Origin: Haloarcula rara
Lineage (GTDB): Archaea > Halobacteriota > Halobacteria > Halobacteriales > Haloarculaceae
Length of the DNA stretch: 64,000 bases
Direction of reading: 5' to 3'
NCBI RefSeq assembly: GCF_029338235.1
Contig: NZ_CP119785.1
Coordinates: forward strand, 1-64,000
Positions within the stretch are counted from its first letter, which is position 1; the number at the start of each line of letters is the position of its first letter. A program made the translations under genes and the position numbers. The notes under the pieces are model-generated. The model had not been told where the DNA came from and did not search any database. It saw nothing but the letters and a program-made list of their open reading frames with translations. Positions 53,025-61,579 of the stretch are shown here, one piece after another.

Positions 53025-54815
53025 ATGTTCAACACGTCGTTCCAGGAGACTGACCGATTCCTCAGCAGATCGATGCGAGTCCTGCTGAGTATCGCGAACC
53101 CCCGCGACCGGGAGCTGCTGGCCGAGCAACTGCGCTCGACGGACATAGAGGTCGTCGCCACCGACGGGTCCGAGCCGCTCCCTCAGTTTGACCTCTGTGT
53201 CGCGGACACGACCTCGTTCCCGTCGATAGCCGATCACTTAGAGGAGCGACGCAGCGAACTGGGTTCGGTTCGACTTCCAGTCCTCCTGGTACTGGGTCCG
53301 AGCGACTCCGAACAGGCCGCACGGCCCTACTGGAACAACATCGACGACGTGCTCGCAGTCCCCACCTCGAAGCAGATATTCCGCCACCGCGTCTCGACGT
53401 TGCTCCAGTCTCGTACGCAGTCCGAACAGCTGGCCCTGTTCGCGCGCGCGATGGACGACGCGAAGACTGGCATCACTATCGCCGACGCCGACGGCGACCA
53501 GGAGCTCCGCTACGTCAACGACGCCTTTCTGGAGATAACGGACTACGACCGCTCCGAGGTGCTCGGGCGGAACTGCCGGTTCCTGCAGGGACCCGGTACC
53601 GAAGACGAGCCCGTCCGGGAGATACGGCGGGCCATCGACGAGGAACGGCCCGTGGCTGTCCTGCTACGGAACTACCGCGAGAACGGCGAGATGTTCTGGA
53701 ACGCCCTGGAGATTTCGCCGGTGTACGGCGAGGACGAGGTGACCCACTTCGTCGGGTTTCAGGAGGACGTCACCGAGCGCGTCGAACGAACGCAGACGCT
53801 CCAGCGCTACGAGGAGATCGTCACCGCCGCCGGAGACCCCATCTACGCGCTCGACAGCGACCTCCAGTTCACGCTGGTGAACGAGGCGGTCACGGCGTTC
53901 AGCCGACAGACGGAAGCCGAGATGCTGGGCAGTCACGTGGAGACGGTGTTCGGCGAGGACCACGCCGAAGTGCTCGGTGCCGCGGTGCTGAATCTCGCGG
54001 AGTCCGGCGGTGAAGAGATGACCATCGGCACCGTGGTCGAGGACGAGGACGGCCGCCACCGGCGCTTCCAGACCACGGTGGCGGTGCTGCCGACGGCCGA
54101 GTTCGAGGGTGTCGTCTGCGTGAGCCGTGACATCACCGAAGACCGGGAGCGCGAGTCGCGTCTCTCCGTGCTCGACCGCGTCCTGCGACACAACCTCCGA
54201 AACAAGCTGATGGTGATGCTGGCACAGGTCGACCGGATAGCCGAGCGGAGCGAGGACGGGGAAATCGTCGACGCAGCGACGACCATCGAGCGAGCCGGCG
54301 AGGAGCTGCTCGAACTGGCCGAGACGGCCCGCGGGTTCAAGCGGACGATAGACCCGGCCGAGGACGATGCCGTCGGCCCAGTCGACGTTGGCGAGGAGAC
54401 CGGGCACGCAATCGAAGAGGTCCGAATGGAACACGACGGCGTCCGCATCGTCGCTGACGTCCCCGAGTCCCTGTGGGCGAGAGCCCACGACTCGTACGAG
54501 CTGGCGATGGGCGAACTGCTGGAGCGGGCCGCGACAGCCGGGACCGACGTCAAGGTGGCTGTCGAGATAGCCGCCAATCCCGAGGACGGCACCGTCAGTA
54601 TCTGTGTCTGCCACGACGGCGACGGGCTGGATGCGGTGGAGCTGGACGCGCTCAACTCGGGTATCGAAGACGAGCTCCAGCACACACAGGGACTCGGACT
54701 CTGGTTCGTCCGGTGGATGGCGACAAACAGCGGCGGGACGTTCAGTATCAGCGAGACCGACCGCGGGACGGAAGTCGAACTGACGCTGCCGCTCGTAGCG
54801 GCCCCGGTGGGGTAG
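53025..54815 (+). CDS. LOV-domain histidine kinase (blue-light sensor type)
   Basis: 596 residues, possibly starting at 53073 instead (MRVLLSIANP begins a receiver-like fold). In order: receiver-like N-terminus (about 17-125), a LOV domain (about 140-265) with GRNCRFLQGP (Cys184) and NYRENGEMFWNALEISPV, a second PAS (about 270-360), then a HisKA-type H-box (VLRHNLRNKL, His389) and an ATPase domain with DGDGLD and GLGLWFVRW. The N-box Asn is replaced by Arg501 (LLERA), so autophosphorylation may be weak or the ATPase part may be regulatory. Confidence 0.85.
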   Translation: MFNTSFQETDRFLSRSMRVLLSIANPRDRELLAEQLRSTDIEVVATDGSEPLPQFDLCVADTTSFPSIADHLEERRSELGSVRLPVLLVLGPSDSEQAARPYWNNIDDVLAVPTSKQIFRHRVSTLLQSRTQSEQLALFARAMDDAKTGITIADADGDQELRYVNDAFLEITDYDRSEVLGRNCRFLQGPGTEDEPVREIRRAIDEERPVAVLLRNYRENGEMFWNALEISPVYGEDEVTHFVGFQEDVTERVERTQTLQRYEEIVTAAGDPIYALDSDLQFTLVNEAVTAFSRQTEAEMLGSHVETVFGEDHAEVLGAAVLNLAESGGEEMTIGTVVEDEDGRHRRFQTTVAVLPTAEFEGVVCVSRDITEDRERESRLSVLDRVLRHNLRNKLMVMLAQVDRIAERSEDGEIVDAATTIERAGEELLELAETARGFKRTIDPAEDDAVGPVDVGEETGHAIEEVRMEHDGVRIVADVPESLWARAHDSYELAMGELLERAATAGTDVKVAVEIAANPEDGTVSICVCHDGDGLDAVELDALNSGIEDELQHTQGLGLWFVRWMATNSGGTFSISETDRGTEVELTLPLVAAPVG

Positions 54816-54853
54816 TCGCGATGTCCGGGACCGTGCCGGTAACAGACAAAGAG

Positions 54854-54863
54854 GTTATATAAT
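54854..54863 (+). promoter_or_regulatory. TATA box for the acyl-CoA synthetase gene
   Basis: GTTATATAAT is centred about 28 bp before the ATG at 54887. Its strength suggests an independent promoter for this gene, separating it from the KaiC-kinase pair. Confidence 0.6.
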
Positions 54864-54886
54864 GATTATTCGTATTTCTTCACGCA

Positions 54887-56497
54887 ATGGAGAAGCCACT
54901 GCTCGTGACGGATTTTCTCGACCGTGCGCGACGATACTACGGCGACCAGGAGGCCATCGTCGCGACGACCGGTAACCGGTACACGTACGACGAGTTCGGT
55001 GCCCGCGCTGACGGGTTCGCCGCGGCGCTCGCGGACCGCGGTATCGAGAAGGGGGACCGGGTGGCCGTTTTGGACCCGAACACACATTATCACCTCGAAG
55101 CTGCCTACGGCATCATGCAACTCGGAGCGGTCCACACGCCGCTGAACTACCGCCTCGTTCCGGACGACTTCGCGTACATCCTCGAAGACGCCGGCGTGGA
55201 CGCCATCTACGCCGACTACGAACACGCCGAGAAGATAGAGGCCGTGCGCGCGGACGTCCCAACGGAGACGTTCGTCACGAACGACACCGACGCCGTCGAC
55301 GGCGACTGGGAGTCGTTCGACGAGTTCGTCGACACCGACGCGACGGTCGAGCGCCCGGCGATGGACGAGAACGACGTCATCACTATCAACTACACCTCCG
55401 GGACGACGGGCGACCCCAAAGGCGTCTGTCGGACCCACCGCACCGAGACGCTCCACGCCTACATCGTGAGCCTCCACCAGGAGATACGCGACGACGACGT
55501 CTACCTCTGGACGCTCCCGATGTTCCACGTCAACGGCTGGGGCCACATCTACGCGATAACCGGAATGGGCGCGACACACGTCTGTACGCGGGGGGTCGAC
55601 GCCGGCGGCATCTTCGAGGCCATCCGCGAGGAGGACGTCTCCTACCTCTGTGGCGCGCCGACGGTGCTCAACATGCTGGTGGACTACTACGAGAGCCACG
55701 ACGTGGCGACGACCGGCGACCGCGACGTCCGTATCGCTACCGCCGGCAGCGCCCCGCCCGAGGCGGTCATCCGCGCTGTCGAGGACGACTTCGGCTGGTA
55801 TCTCAAACACGTCTACGGGGCGACAGAGACGGGCCCGCTGATCACGACCTCGGACGCGCGTCGGTTCTTCGAAGACGGGAGCGATGCCCGCTTTGCCGTC
55901 AAGAAGCGCCAGGGGCTGGGCTATCTGGGCACGGAAGTTCGGGTCGTCGACGAGGACGGAAACGACGTTCCCGAAGACGACGCGACGCTCGGCGAGGTCG
56001 TCGTCCGGGGCAATCAGGTGATGGACCGCTACTGGAACAAGCCAGAGGCGACCGAGACAGCCTTCAGCGACCGCATCGAGGGGTACTACCACACCGGCGA
56101 CCTCGCGACGGTCGACGAGAACGGGATGATAGCCATCAGGGACCGCAAGAAGGATATCATCATCTCCGGCGGCGAGAACATCTCCAGTATCGAACTGGAG
56201 GACACGCTGTACGACCACGACGCTGTCGCCGACGTCGCGGTCATCCCGGCCCCCAGCAGCGAGTGGGGCGAGACGCCGAAAGCGTTCGTCGTCCCGACCT
56301 CGGGCGACCCCGACGAGCCGGGGACGGACGTGGACGAACTCGTCGCGTTCACTCGTGACCATCTGGCGACCTACAAGGCCGTCAGCAAGGTCGAGTTCGT
56401 CGAGTCGCTCCCGACGACGGCGACCGGAAAGGTCCAGAAGTACGAGCTGCGCCAGCGCGAGTGGGACGAGGAAGACCGGATGATAGGCGAGGGATGA
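54887..56497 (+). CDS. acyl-CoA synthetase (AMP-forming)
   Basis: 536 residues. The AMP-binding motif INYTSGTTGDPKGVCRTHR is near residue 168, the central YGATETGPL and GYYHTGDLATVDENGMIAIRDRKKDIIISGGENIS follow, and the catalytic lysine is at TTATGKVQKYEL. It looks like a medium-chain or aryl acyl-CoA ligase; the substrate is unknown. The acyl-CoA product could feed beta-oxidation, fitting with the enoyl-CoA hydratase fragment at the right edge of the window, but the link is not shown. Confidence 0.9.
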   Translation: MEKPLLVTDFLDRARRYYGDQEAIVATTGNRYTYDEFGARADGFAAALADRGIEKGDRVAVLDPNTHYHLEAAYGIMQLGAVHTPLNYRLVPDDFAYILEDAGVDAIYADYEHAEKIEAVRADVPTETFVTNDTDAVDGDWESFDEFVDTDATVERPAMDENDVITINYTSGTTGDPKGVCRTHRTETLHAYIVSLHQEIRDDDVYLWTLPMFHVNGWGHIYAITGMGATHVCTRGVDAGGIFEAIREEDVSYLCGAPTVLNMLVDYYESHDVATTGDRDVRIATAGSAPPEAVIRAVEDDFGWYLKHVYGATETGPLITTSDARRFFEDGSDARFAVKKRQGLGYLGTEVRVVDEDGNDVPEDDATLGEVVVRGNQVMDRYWNKPEATETAFSDRIEGYYHTGDLATVDENGMIAIRDRKKDIIISGGENISSIELEDTLYDHDAVADVAVIPAPSSEWGETPKAFVVPTSGDPDEPGTDVDELVAFTRDHLATYKAVSKVEFVESLPTTATGKVQKYELRQREWDEEDRMIGEG

Positions 56498-56565
56498 GCT
56501 ACATCAGGGCCTGCCCTGACCCATTGGCAGGAATCGGCGCCTGAATATAAAACGCAGGAATATTG

Positions 56566-57348
56566 TCAGGTGTTCCCAAGTCCCCCATCGACCAATATCG
56601 ATTCACCGTTGACGTAAGAACTCAGGTCACTGGCGAGAAACAGCGCCACATCGGCGATCTCTTCGGGTTGGCCGAAGCGACCGGCTGGTGTCGCACCGAG
56701 CATCGCCTCCTGGAGTCGGTTTCCGGCTTCGCCGTCGCCCATTCCCCCCTGGGCTAACATCTGTGTCTCGGTGAAACTCGGTTTGATCGCGTTGACGCGA
56801 ACCCCGTGGCCACCGAAGTAGTCAGCCAGAGCGTAGGTCAGTGATTTCACGGCCCCTTTCGAAGCACTGTATGTCGTCTGGTACGACGCCCCACTATCTG
56901 CCGCGAGGCTCGCCATGTTGATGATAGTCCCGCCCTCGTCGTTTTCGATAAGGCGTTTGCCGGCGACCTGGGCCCCGAAAAAGACGCCTTTCAGGTTGAC
57001 ATCCATGAGCTGGTCGTACTCCGCTTCCGTCACCTCGAGGAACGGGGTCTCACTGTGGATGCCTGCGTTGTTGACCATGATATCGAGGCCGCCGAGCTCG
57101 TCGGCAGCGTCGGCGGCGGCTTCCAGATCCGCTCGCTTGGTCACATCGCACTCGACGAAGACCGCCGTCTGGTCGGTCTCAGTCCTAATCTGCTCGTGTG
57201 TCGGCTCGCCACCTTCTCGTGGCGCTTCGCGGACATCGGCGACGACGACGTCGGCGCCGTGTTCGGCAAACGTCAACGCGATTCTGCGGCCGATGCCACT
57301 TGCCCCGCCCGTCACGATTGCCGTCTCGTCTGTGAGTAGTTGACTCAT
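56566..57348 (-). CDS. short-chain dehydrogenase/reductase (SDR)
   Basis: 260-residue classical SDR. The NAD(P)-binding TGGASGIGRRIA is at residues about 13-24, the structural NNAG motif is VNNAGIH, and the catalytic Ser-Tyr-Lys is seen in MASLAADSGASYQTTYSASKGAV (YxxxK). The Asp of VVVADVRE after the second strand favours NAD. The C-terminus SSYVNGESILVDGG is typical. The substrate cannot be named; 3-ketoacyl reduction is possible. It is convergent with the acyl-CoA synthetase. Confidence 0.9.
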   Translation of the reverse strand: MSQLLTDETAIVTGGASGIGRRIALTFAEHGADVVVADVREAPREGGEPTHEQIRTETDQTAVFVECDVTKRADLEAAADAADELGGLDIMVNNAGIHSETPFLEVTEAEYDQLMDVNLKGVFFGAQVAGKRLIENDEGGTIINMASLAADSGASYQTTYSASKGAVKSLTYALADYFGGHGVRVNAIKPSFTETQMLAQGGMGDGEAGNRLQEAMLGATPAGRFGQPEEIADVALFLASDLSSYVNGESILVDGGLGNT

Positions 57349-57547
57349 TGTCCGCCCGCAGTTGCTTGTGTGCTGGTGTCGGTCATTTGTGTCACAGTAG
57401 CACGACGCAGTGTGAGGGAAATAAATGCCATAGTTTTTCACGAAATAACGCTCCAGGGAGGCAGTTACAGTCAAGCGGGTCTGGAATCGTCCACGCCCGG
57501 GCCACTAATCTGAGCTCAATATCCCCACATAGGTACAGCCAGCAGTA

Positions 57548-58504
57548 TCAGTAGTGCCAGGGTTCGTCGCTGAAATCCGGCTCCCGTCCCTCGTTGAACG
57601 CGTCCCGGCCTTCCTGGGCCTCCTCGGTCATGTAGGCGAGTCGGGTCGCCTCTCCGGCGAAGACCTGCTGGCCGACCATCCCGTCCGAATCGAGGTTGAA
57701 GGCGTACTTCAGCATCCGCATCGCCGTGGGCGATTTCTCCATCATCCGCTCGGCCCACTCGATGGCCGTCGCTTCGAGTTCCTCGTGGGGGACGACCTCG
57801 TTGACCATCCCCATGTCCGCGGCCTCCTCGGCAGAGTAGGTCTTCCCGAGGAAGAACACCTCGCGGGCCTTCTTCTGGCCGATTTGCCTGGCGAGATACG
57901 CCGAGCCGAAGCCGCCGTCGAAACTGCCCACGTCGGGGTCCGTCTGGAGGAACTTCGCGTGCTCCTCGCTGGCCAAGGTCAAGTCACAGACCACGTGCAG
58001 CGAGTGGCCGCCGCCGACGGCCCAGCCCGGGACGACGGCGACAACGAGTTTGGGAATGTGGCGAATCTGGCGCTGGACTTCCAGGATGTGGAGGCGGCCG
58101 ACGTTCTCGGGAGCGTCCTCGCGAGCAGCGTCGAGCGAGGGCTCGTCGGGAGCGTCGCTTCCGACGGCGTCGGGGTCGCCAATCTCCTCGTCAGCTTCAT
58201 ACTCGTACCCGCTTTCCCCTCGAATTGACTGGTCGCCGCCCGAACAGAAGGCCCAGCCGCCGTCCTTCTCGGAGGGGCCGTTGCCGGTGATGATGACACA
58301 CCCCACGTCGGTGAGCCGCTTGGCGTGGTCCAGTGCTGTCGAGAGTTCGTCGACCGTCTCAGGGCGGAACGCGTTGCGCTTCTCGGACCGGTCGAAGGCG
58401 ATTCGCACCGCGCCCGTCTCGGTTGAGCGGTGGTAGGTGATGTCGGTGAAGTCGAACCGGTCGACTGCGTCCCAGCGCTCCGGGTCGAAAATCTCTGAGA
58501 CCAT
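57548..58504 (-). CDS. menB: 1,4-dihydroxy-2-naphthoyl-CoA synthase
   Basis: 318-residue crotonase-fold enzyme forming the naphthoquinone ring from o-succinylbenzoyl-CoA. N-terminal DITYHRSTETGAVRIAFDRSEKRNAFRPETVDEL, the oxyanion-hole segment GWAFCSGGDQSIRG and GWAVGGGHSLHVVCDLTLAS, and the catalytic DPDVGSFDGGFGSAYLARQIG (Asp/Ser) are all MenB-type. The C-terminus ends NEGREPDFSDEPWHY. Lies on the same strand as menA-C-E and menD-F but is separated from them by other genes. Confidence 0.93.
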   Translation of the reverse strand: MVSEIFDPERWDAVDRFDFTDITYHRSTETGAVRIAFDRSEKRNAFRPETVDELSTALDHAKRLTDVGCVIITGNGPSEKDGGWAFCSGGDQSIRGESGYEYEADEEIGDPDAVGSDAPDEPSLDAAREDAPENVGRLHILEVQRQIRHIPKLVVAVVPGWAVGGGHSLHVVCDLTLASEEHAKFLQTDPDVGSFDGGFGSAYLARQIGQKKAREVFFLGKTYSAEEAADMGMVNEVVPHEELEATAIEWAERMMEKSPTAMRMLKYAFNLDSDGMVGQQVFAGEATRLAYMTEEAQEGRDAFNEGREPDFSDEPWHY

Positions 58505-58588
58505 ACTGTCGTTGCGGGGTGAAAGTGGCAAAAGCGTCCCGGTGGGTCCCGAAAAACTTTCCAGTCGGTCAGGTGTCGATAAACCTGT

Positions 58589-58825
58589 ATGTCCTCCACG
58601 CACAAGCCGATACTCATCGTCGCCCTCGCCGTCATCTCGCTGCTGGTGCTGCTGTACAGCCTGGTGATCTACCAGGACGTGCTGCTCGGCATCGCAGTCG
58701 TCGTCGCTATCTGGACGGTCTACGTCCTCTATACGCTCGTGGGCATCCTGGGTCGTATCGCCGACGCGCTGGAACGGCTGGCCGGAGAGCGCGGAGCGGA
58801 GCGGGCCGTCGAGTACGAGAACTGA
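58589..58825 (+). CDS. small membrane protein, unknown function
   Basis: 78 residues, two close helices (ILIVALAVISLLVLLYSLVIY and LLGIAVVVAIWTVYVLYTLVGIL) and an amphipathic end (RIADALERLAGERGAERAV). Divergent from menB with 84 bases between starts. No known domain. Confidence 0.65.
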   Translation: MSSTHKPILIVALAVISLLVLLYSLVIYQDVLLGIAVVVAIWTVYVLYTLVGILGRIADALERLAGERGAERAVEYEN

Positions 58826-58883
58826 GAACAGGTCGCAAGGATTTAACCCAGATGTTGTCGACTACGTACCAACGCTGCTCGTC

Positions 58884-59819
58884 ATGACAGAGACGTTCTA
58901 CGACGTGCTCGGCGTCGCCGAGGACGCGACGACCGACGAGATAGAGTCCGCCTACCGGGAGCGGCTCAAAGAGACTCATCCCGATGTGAGCGACGACGAG
59001 GACGCGGGTCAGGCCACGAAGAGGCTCATCGAGGCCCGCGACGTACTCGTCGACGAGGACGAGCGGGCGCGCTACGACCGCCTGGGCCACGACGCCTACG
59101 TCGGGGACGGCGCGCCCGCCGAGCGCGACGCGACAGCCGAGACGAGCGGGCACGACACTGACAGCGACGCCGGGTCGAACGGCACCGGGACCAGCGCGAG
59201 CCAGAGTCGCGCTCGACGGGAGCAGCGAGCCAGCGAACGCGTCCGGCGGGAGCGTCGCCGGGCCCGAGAGGCACGACAGCGGCGTCGAGATGCCGCCCGG
59301 GAGGAGCGGACCGGGACCGACGACACCGACACCTCGACGGCGTCCACGTCGACGAGCGCGACCGGGACTGCCAGAAATCGCGAGACGACGCCGACCGGAG
59401 GCCCTCGAGCAGCAGCCACCGACACGACCAGCGCAACAGCGACTGGCAGCACCTACAGTGTCCGCGAGAACGTCGCCACGCCGACCAGCCACGGACCACT
59501 GTTGCCCAGGGGTCGGCAACTCACGCTGCTTGGCATCTTCTTCGCACTCTACCCGGTGCTGTTGTTCTCGGCACTGCTGCCCGCGTTCCCGCCGTTCGTC
59601 AACGTGATACTCAGCGCCTGTACGCTGCTGACGATAATGTACCTCCAGTCGATGCCACGCGTGGCGCTGTTGCTCTTTGGCGGCTGGAGCGCCATCAGCG
59701 TCGTGGGACTGGGGCTGTTCGGCGTCGGCTACGTCTCGCCAGTCGGACTCATCGTCCTGTTAGGCACCATCATCCCCTTTGGCTTCTCGATACTGACGGC
59801 CGCGGCCCTGCGGTACTAG
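58884..59819 (+). CDS. J-domain protein with C-terminal membrane region
   Basis: 311 residues. The N-terminal J-domain (residues 1-68, FYDVLGVAEDATTDEIESAYRERLKETHPDVSDDE, HPD intact) should stimulate an Hsp70 ATPase. A long charged and Thr/Ser-rich middle follows (residues about 70-205, with RARREQRASERVRRERRRAREAR). The C-terminus has three or four membrane helices (LLGIFFALYPVLLFSALLPAF, VNVILSACTLLTIMYL, ALLLFGGWSAISVVGLGLF). So it probably recruits DnaK to the membrane. It overlaps the convergent menD end by four bases. Confidence 0.85.
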   Translation: MTETFYDVLGVAEDATTDEIESAYRERLKETHPDVSDDEDAGQATKRLIEARDVLVDEDERARYDRLGHDAYVGDGAPAERDATAETSGHDTDSDAGSNGTGTSASQSRARREQRASERVRRERRRAREARQRRRDAAREERTGTDDTDTSTASTSTSATGTARNRETTPTGGPRAAATDTTSATATGSTYSVRENVATPTSHGPLLPRGRQLTLLGIFFALYPVLLFSALLPAFPPFVNVILSACTLLTIMYLQSMPRVALLLFGGWSAISVVGLGLFGVGYVSPVGLIVLLGTIIPFGFSILTAAALRY

Positions 59820-61579
59820 AGCGCGTCGACGAGTCGGTCCTGGAGCGCGTCACGTCGGGCGTGGCTGTCCGCCGCGTCGAAAGCGACCGACAGCACCTGA
59901 GTCCCATCGCTGGCCACGGAGCGGTCGAACGCGTCGACGAACGCTCCGCGACTCTCGAGACGTTCGAACGCCAGCCCGTAGAGCTCGCCAGTGGGTCCGA
60001 AGTCCAGGCCATGTGGCGTCTTGAACTGCGATTCGAAGGTATCGTGGTCCTTAATGGGCAGCATGTGGAAGATGCCGCCCCCGTCGTTGTCGACGAGGAC
60101 GATAGTGGCGTCCACGCCACAGCGGGCGAGCGCGAGCAGCCCGTTCATGTCGTGGTAGTACGCCAGGTCTCCCGTGACCAGCACGAGCGGGTCCTCGGTG
60201 GCACTGCCCGCCCCCAGCGCCGTCGAGGTGATGCCGTCGATACCGCTCGCGCCCCGGTTCCCCAGCACCGTGTGGTCGGCCGTCCGCGGCTCGCCAAAGC
60301 GGTCCAGGTCACGGACGGGCATACTGTTCGAGACGAACAGCGTCGCCGGGTCGGGGGCCAGCCGCGTCACGTCGGCCAGCACGCCGCCCTCCCAGTAGGT
60401 ACCCTCCAGTGCGTCCGTGACTGTGTCCCAGTGGGCCTGTTCGGCACGCCGGAAGCGGTCGGCCCACGCGGCGTCACCCGGTCCCTCGACCCGTTCCGCG
60501 ACAGCGCTCCCGACGCCGTCGGGGTCGCCGACCAGCAGGTCACTGGCGGTGAATGTTGCCTCCGTCCAGCGTCCGCTGGGGGCGACGACGAACTGGCGAC
60601 AGTCGGCGTCCCGGAGGTAGTGGCGCAGGGGCTTCGAGGTCGGCGAGGCACCGAACCGAAGCACCACCTCGGGGTCGGGCCAGTCAGCGACAGCGTCGGT
60701 TCCAAGATACGCGTCGTAGCCACCGATGACGGGCCGGTCGGCGACGTGGGAGCCGAATCGGAGATTCGAGAGGGGGTCCGCGAGGACGGGGAACCCCGTC
60801 GCGTCGGCCAGCTCCCCCAGCGCGTCGGGCCCGAGCCCGCAGTCCGCCGGCCCCGCGACGACGAGCCCGCGGTCGGCGGCCTCGACCGCCGACACGACGC
60901 GTGAGAGAGCGGCGTCGTCGAGTCGGCTGGCCCCCTGCGCGGTCGCGACGAACGGGCCCGCACGACCCTCTGCAGCGAGTCGGTCGCCGCCGGCCCAGTT
61001 CTCGGGGACGGCCTCGGGGTGGTCGTCGGGTACCGGCGTCGGTTCCAGCGGTTTGCGGAACCGACAGTTCAGATGGACCGGGCCGGGGTCGTTGCCAGTG
61101 CTGTTCGCGAGCGCCCGCGCGACGGTCGTTCGCAGCATTCGCACCGTGCGCGGCTCGGCCGCCGGCTCGGGCATATCGCGGTACCAGCGGACGGCGTCGC
61201 CGTACAGTTTCTCCTGGTCGATAGTCTGGTTGGCCCCGCTATCAGTGAGTTCCGGCGGGCGGTCAGCGGTCAGTACGAGCATCGGCACCTCGGACTGGCT
61301 GGCCTCGATGACCGCGGGGTGGTAGTTCGCCGCCGCCGTGCCGGAGGTACAGACCAGCGGCGTCGGTTCGCCGGTCCGTTTCGCCCGCCCCAGCGCGAAG
61401 AAGGCCGAGGAGCGTTCGTCGAGGTGTGAATAGACCCGCAGGTCGGGGTGTTCGGCACAGGCAACGGTGAGCGGCGTCGAGCGACTGCCCGGCGAGGCAC
61501 ACACCGCCTCGACGCCGCCGGCGACCAGTTCGGCGACCAGCGTCTCGGCCCAGAGGGTGTTGACGTTCGGGTACGTCAT
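59816..61579 (-). CDS. menD: 2-succinyl-5-enolpyruvyl-6-hydroxy-3-cyclohexene-1-carboxylate synthase
   Basis: 587-residue ThDP-dependent enzyme, the first committed step after isochorismate in menaquinone synthesis. N-terminal VCASPGSRSTPLTVAC and TSGTAAANYHPAVIEAS, middle RGLVVAGPADCGLGPDAL, and C-terminal ThDP-binding GDLAYYHDMNGLLALARCGVDATIVLVDNDGGGIFHMLP. The ATG at 61579 overlaps the menF stop by four bases (ATGA). Longer in-frame upstream reading is spurious because it crosses menF. Confidence 0.94.
   Translation of the reverse strand: MTYPNVNTLWAETLVAELVAGGVEAVCASPGSRSTPLTVACAEHPDLRVYSHLDERSSAFFALGRAKRTGEPTPLVCTSGTAAANYHPAVIEASQSEVPMLVLTADRPPELTDSGANQTIDQEKLYGDAVRWYRDMPEPAAEPRTVRMLRTTVARALANSTGNDPGPVHLNCRFRKPLEPTPVPDDHPEAVPENWAGGDRLAAEGRAGPFVATAQGASRLDDAALSRVVSAVEAADRGLVVAGPADCGLGPDALGELADATGFPVLADPLSNLRFGSHVADRPVIGGYDAYLGTDAVADWPDPEVVLRFGASPTSKPLRHYLRDADCRQFVVAPSGRWTEATFTASDLLVGDPDGVGSAVAERVEGPGDAAWADRFRRAEQAHWDTVTDALEGTYWEGGVLADVTRLAPDPATLFVSNSMPVRDLDRFGEPRTADHTVLGNRGASGIDGITSTALGAGSATEDPLVLVTGDLAYYHDMNGLLALARCGVDATIVLVDNDGGGIFHMLPIKDHDTFESQFKTPHGLDFGPTGELYGLAFERLESRGAFVDAFDRSVASDGTQVLSVAFDAADSHARRDALQDRLVDAL

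Noticed and set aside
54866..56362. 498-residue open frame on the reverse strand opposite the acyl-CoA synthetase
   Set aside because: It is the mirror of a clear enzyme gene; GC-rich DNA with biased third positions keeps the opposite frame open. The translation has Val/Asp/Arg-rich low complexity with no motif.
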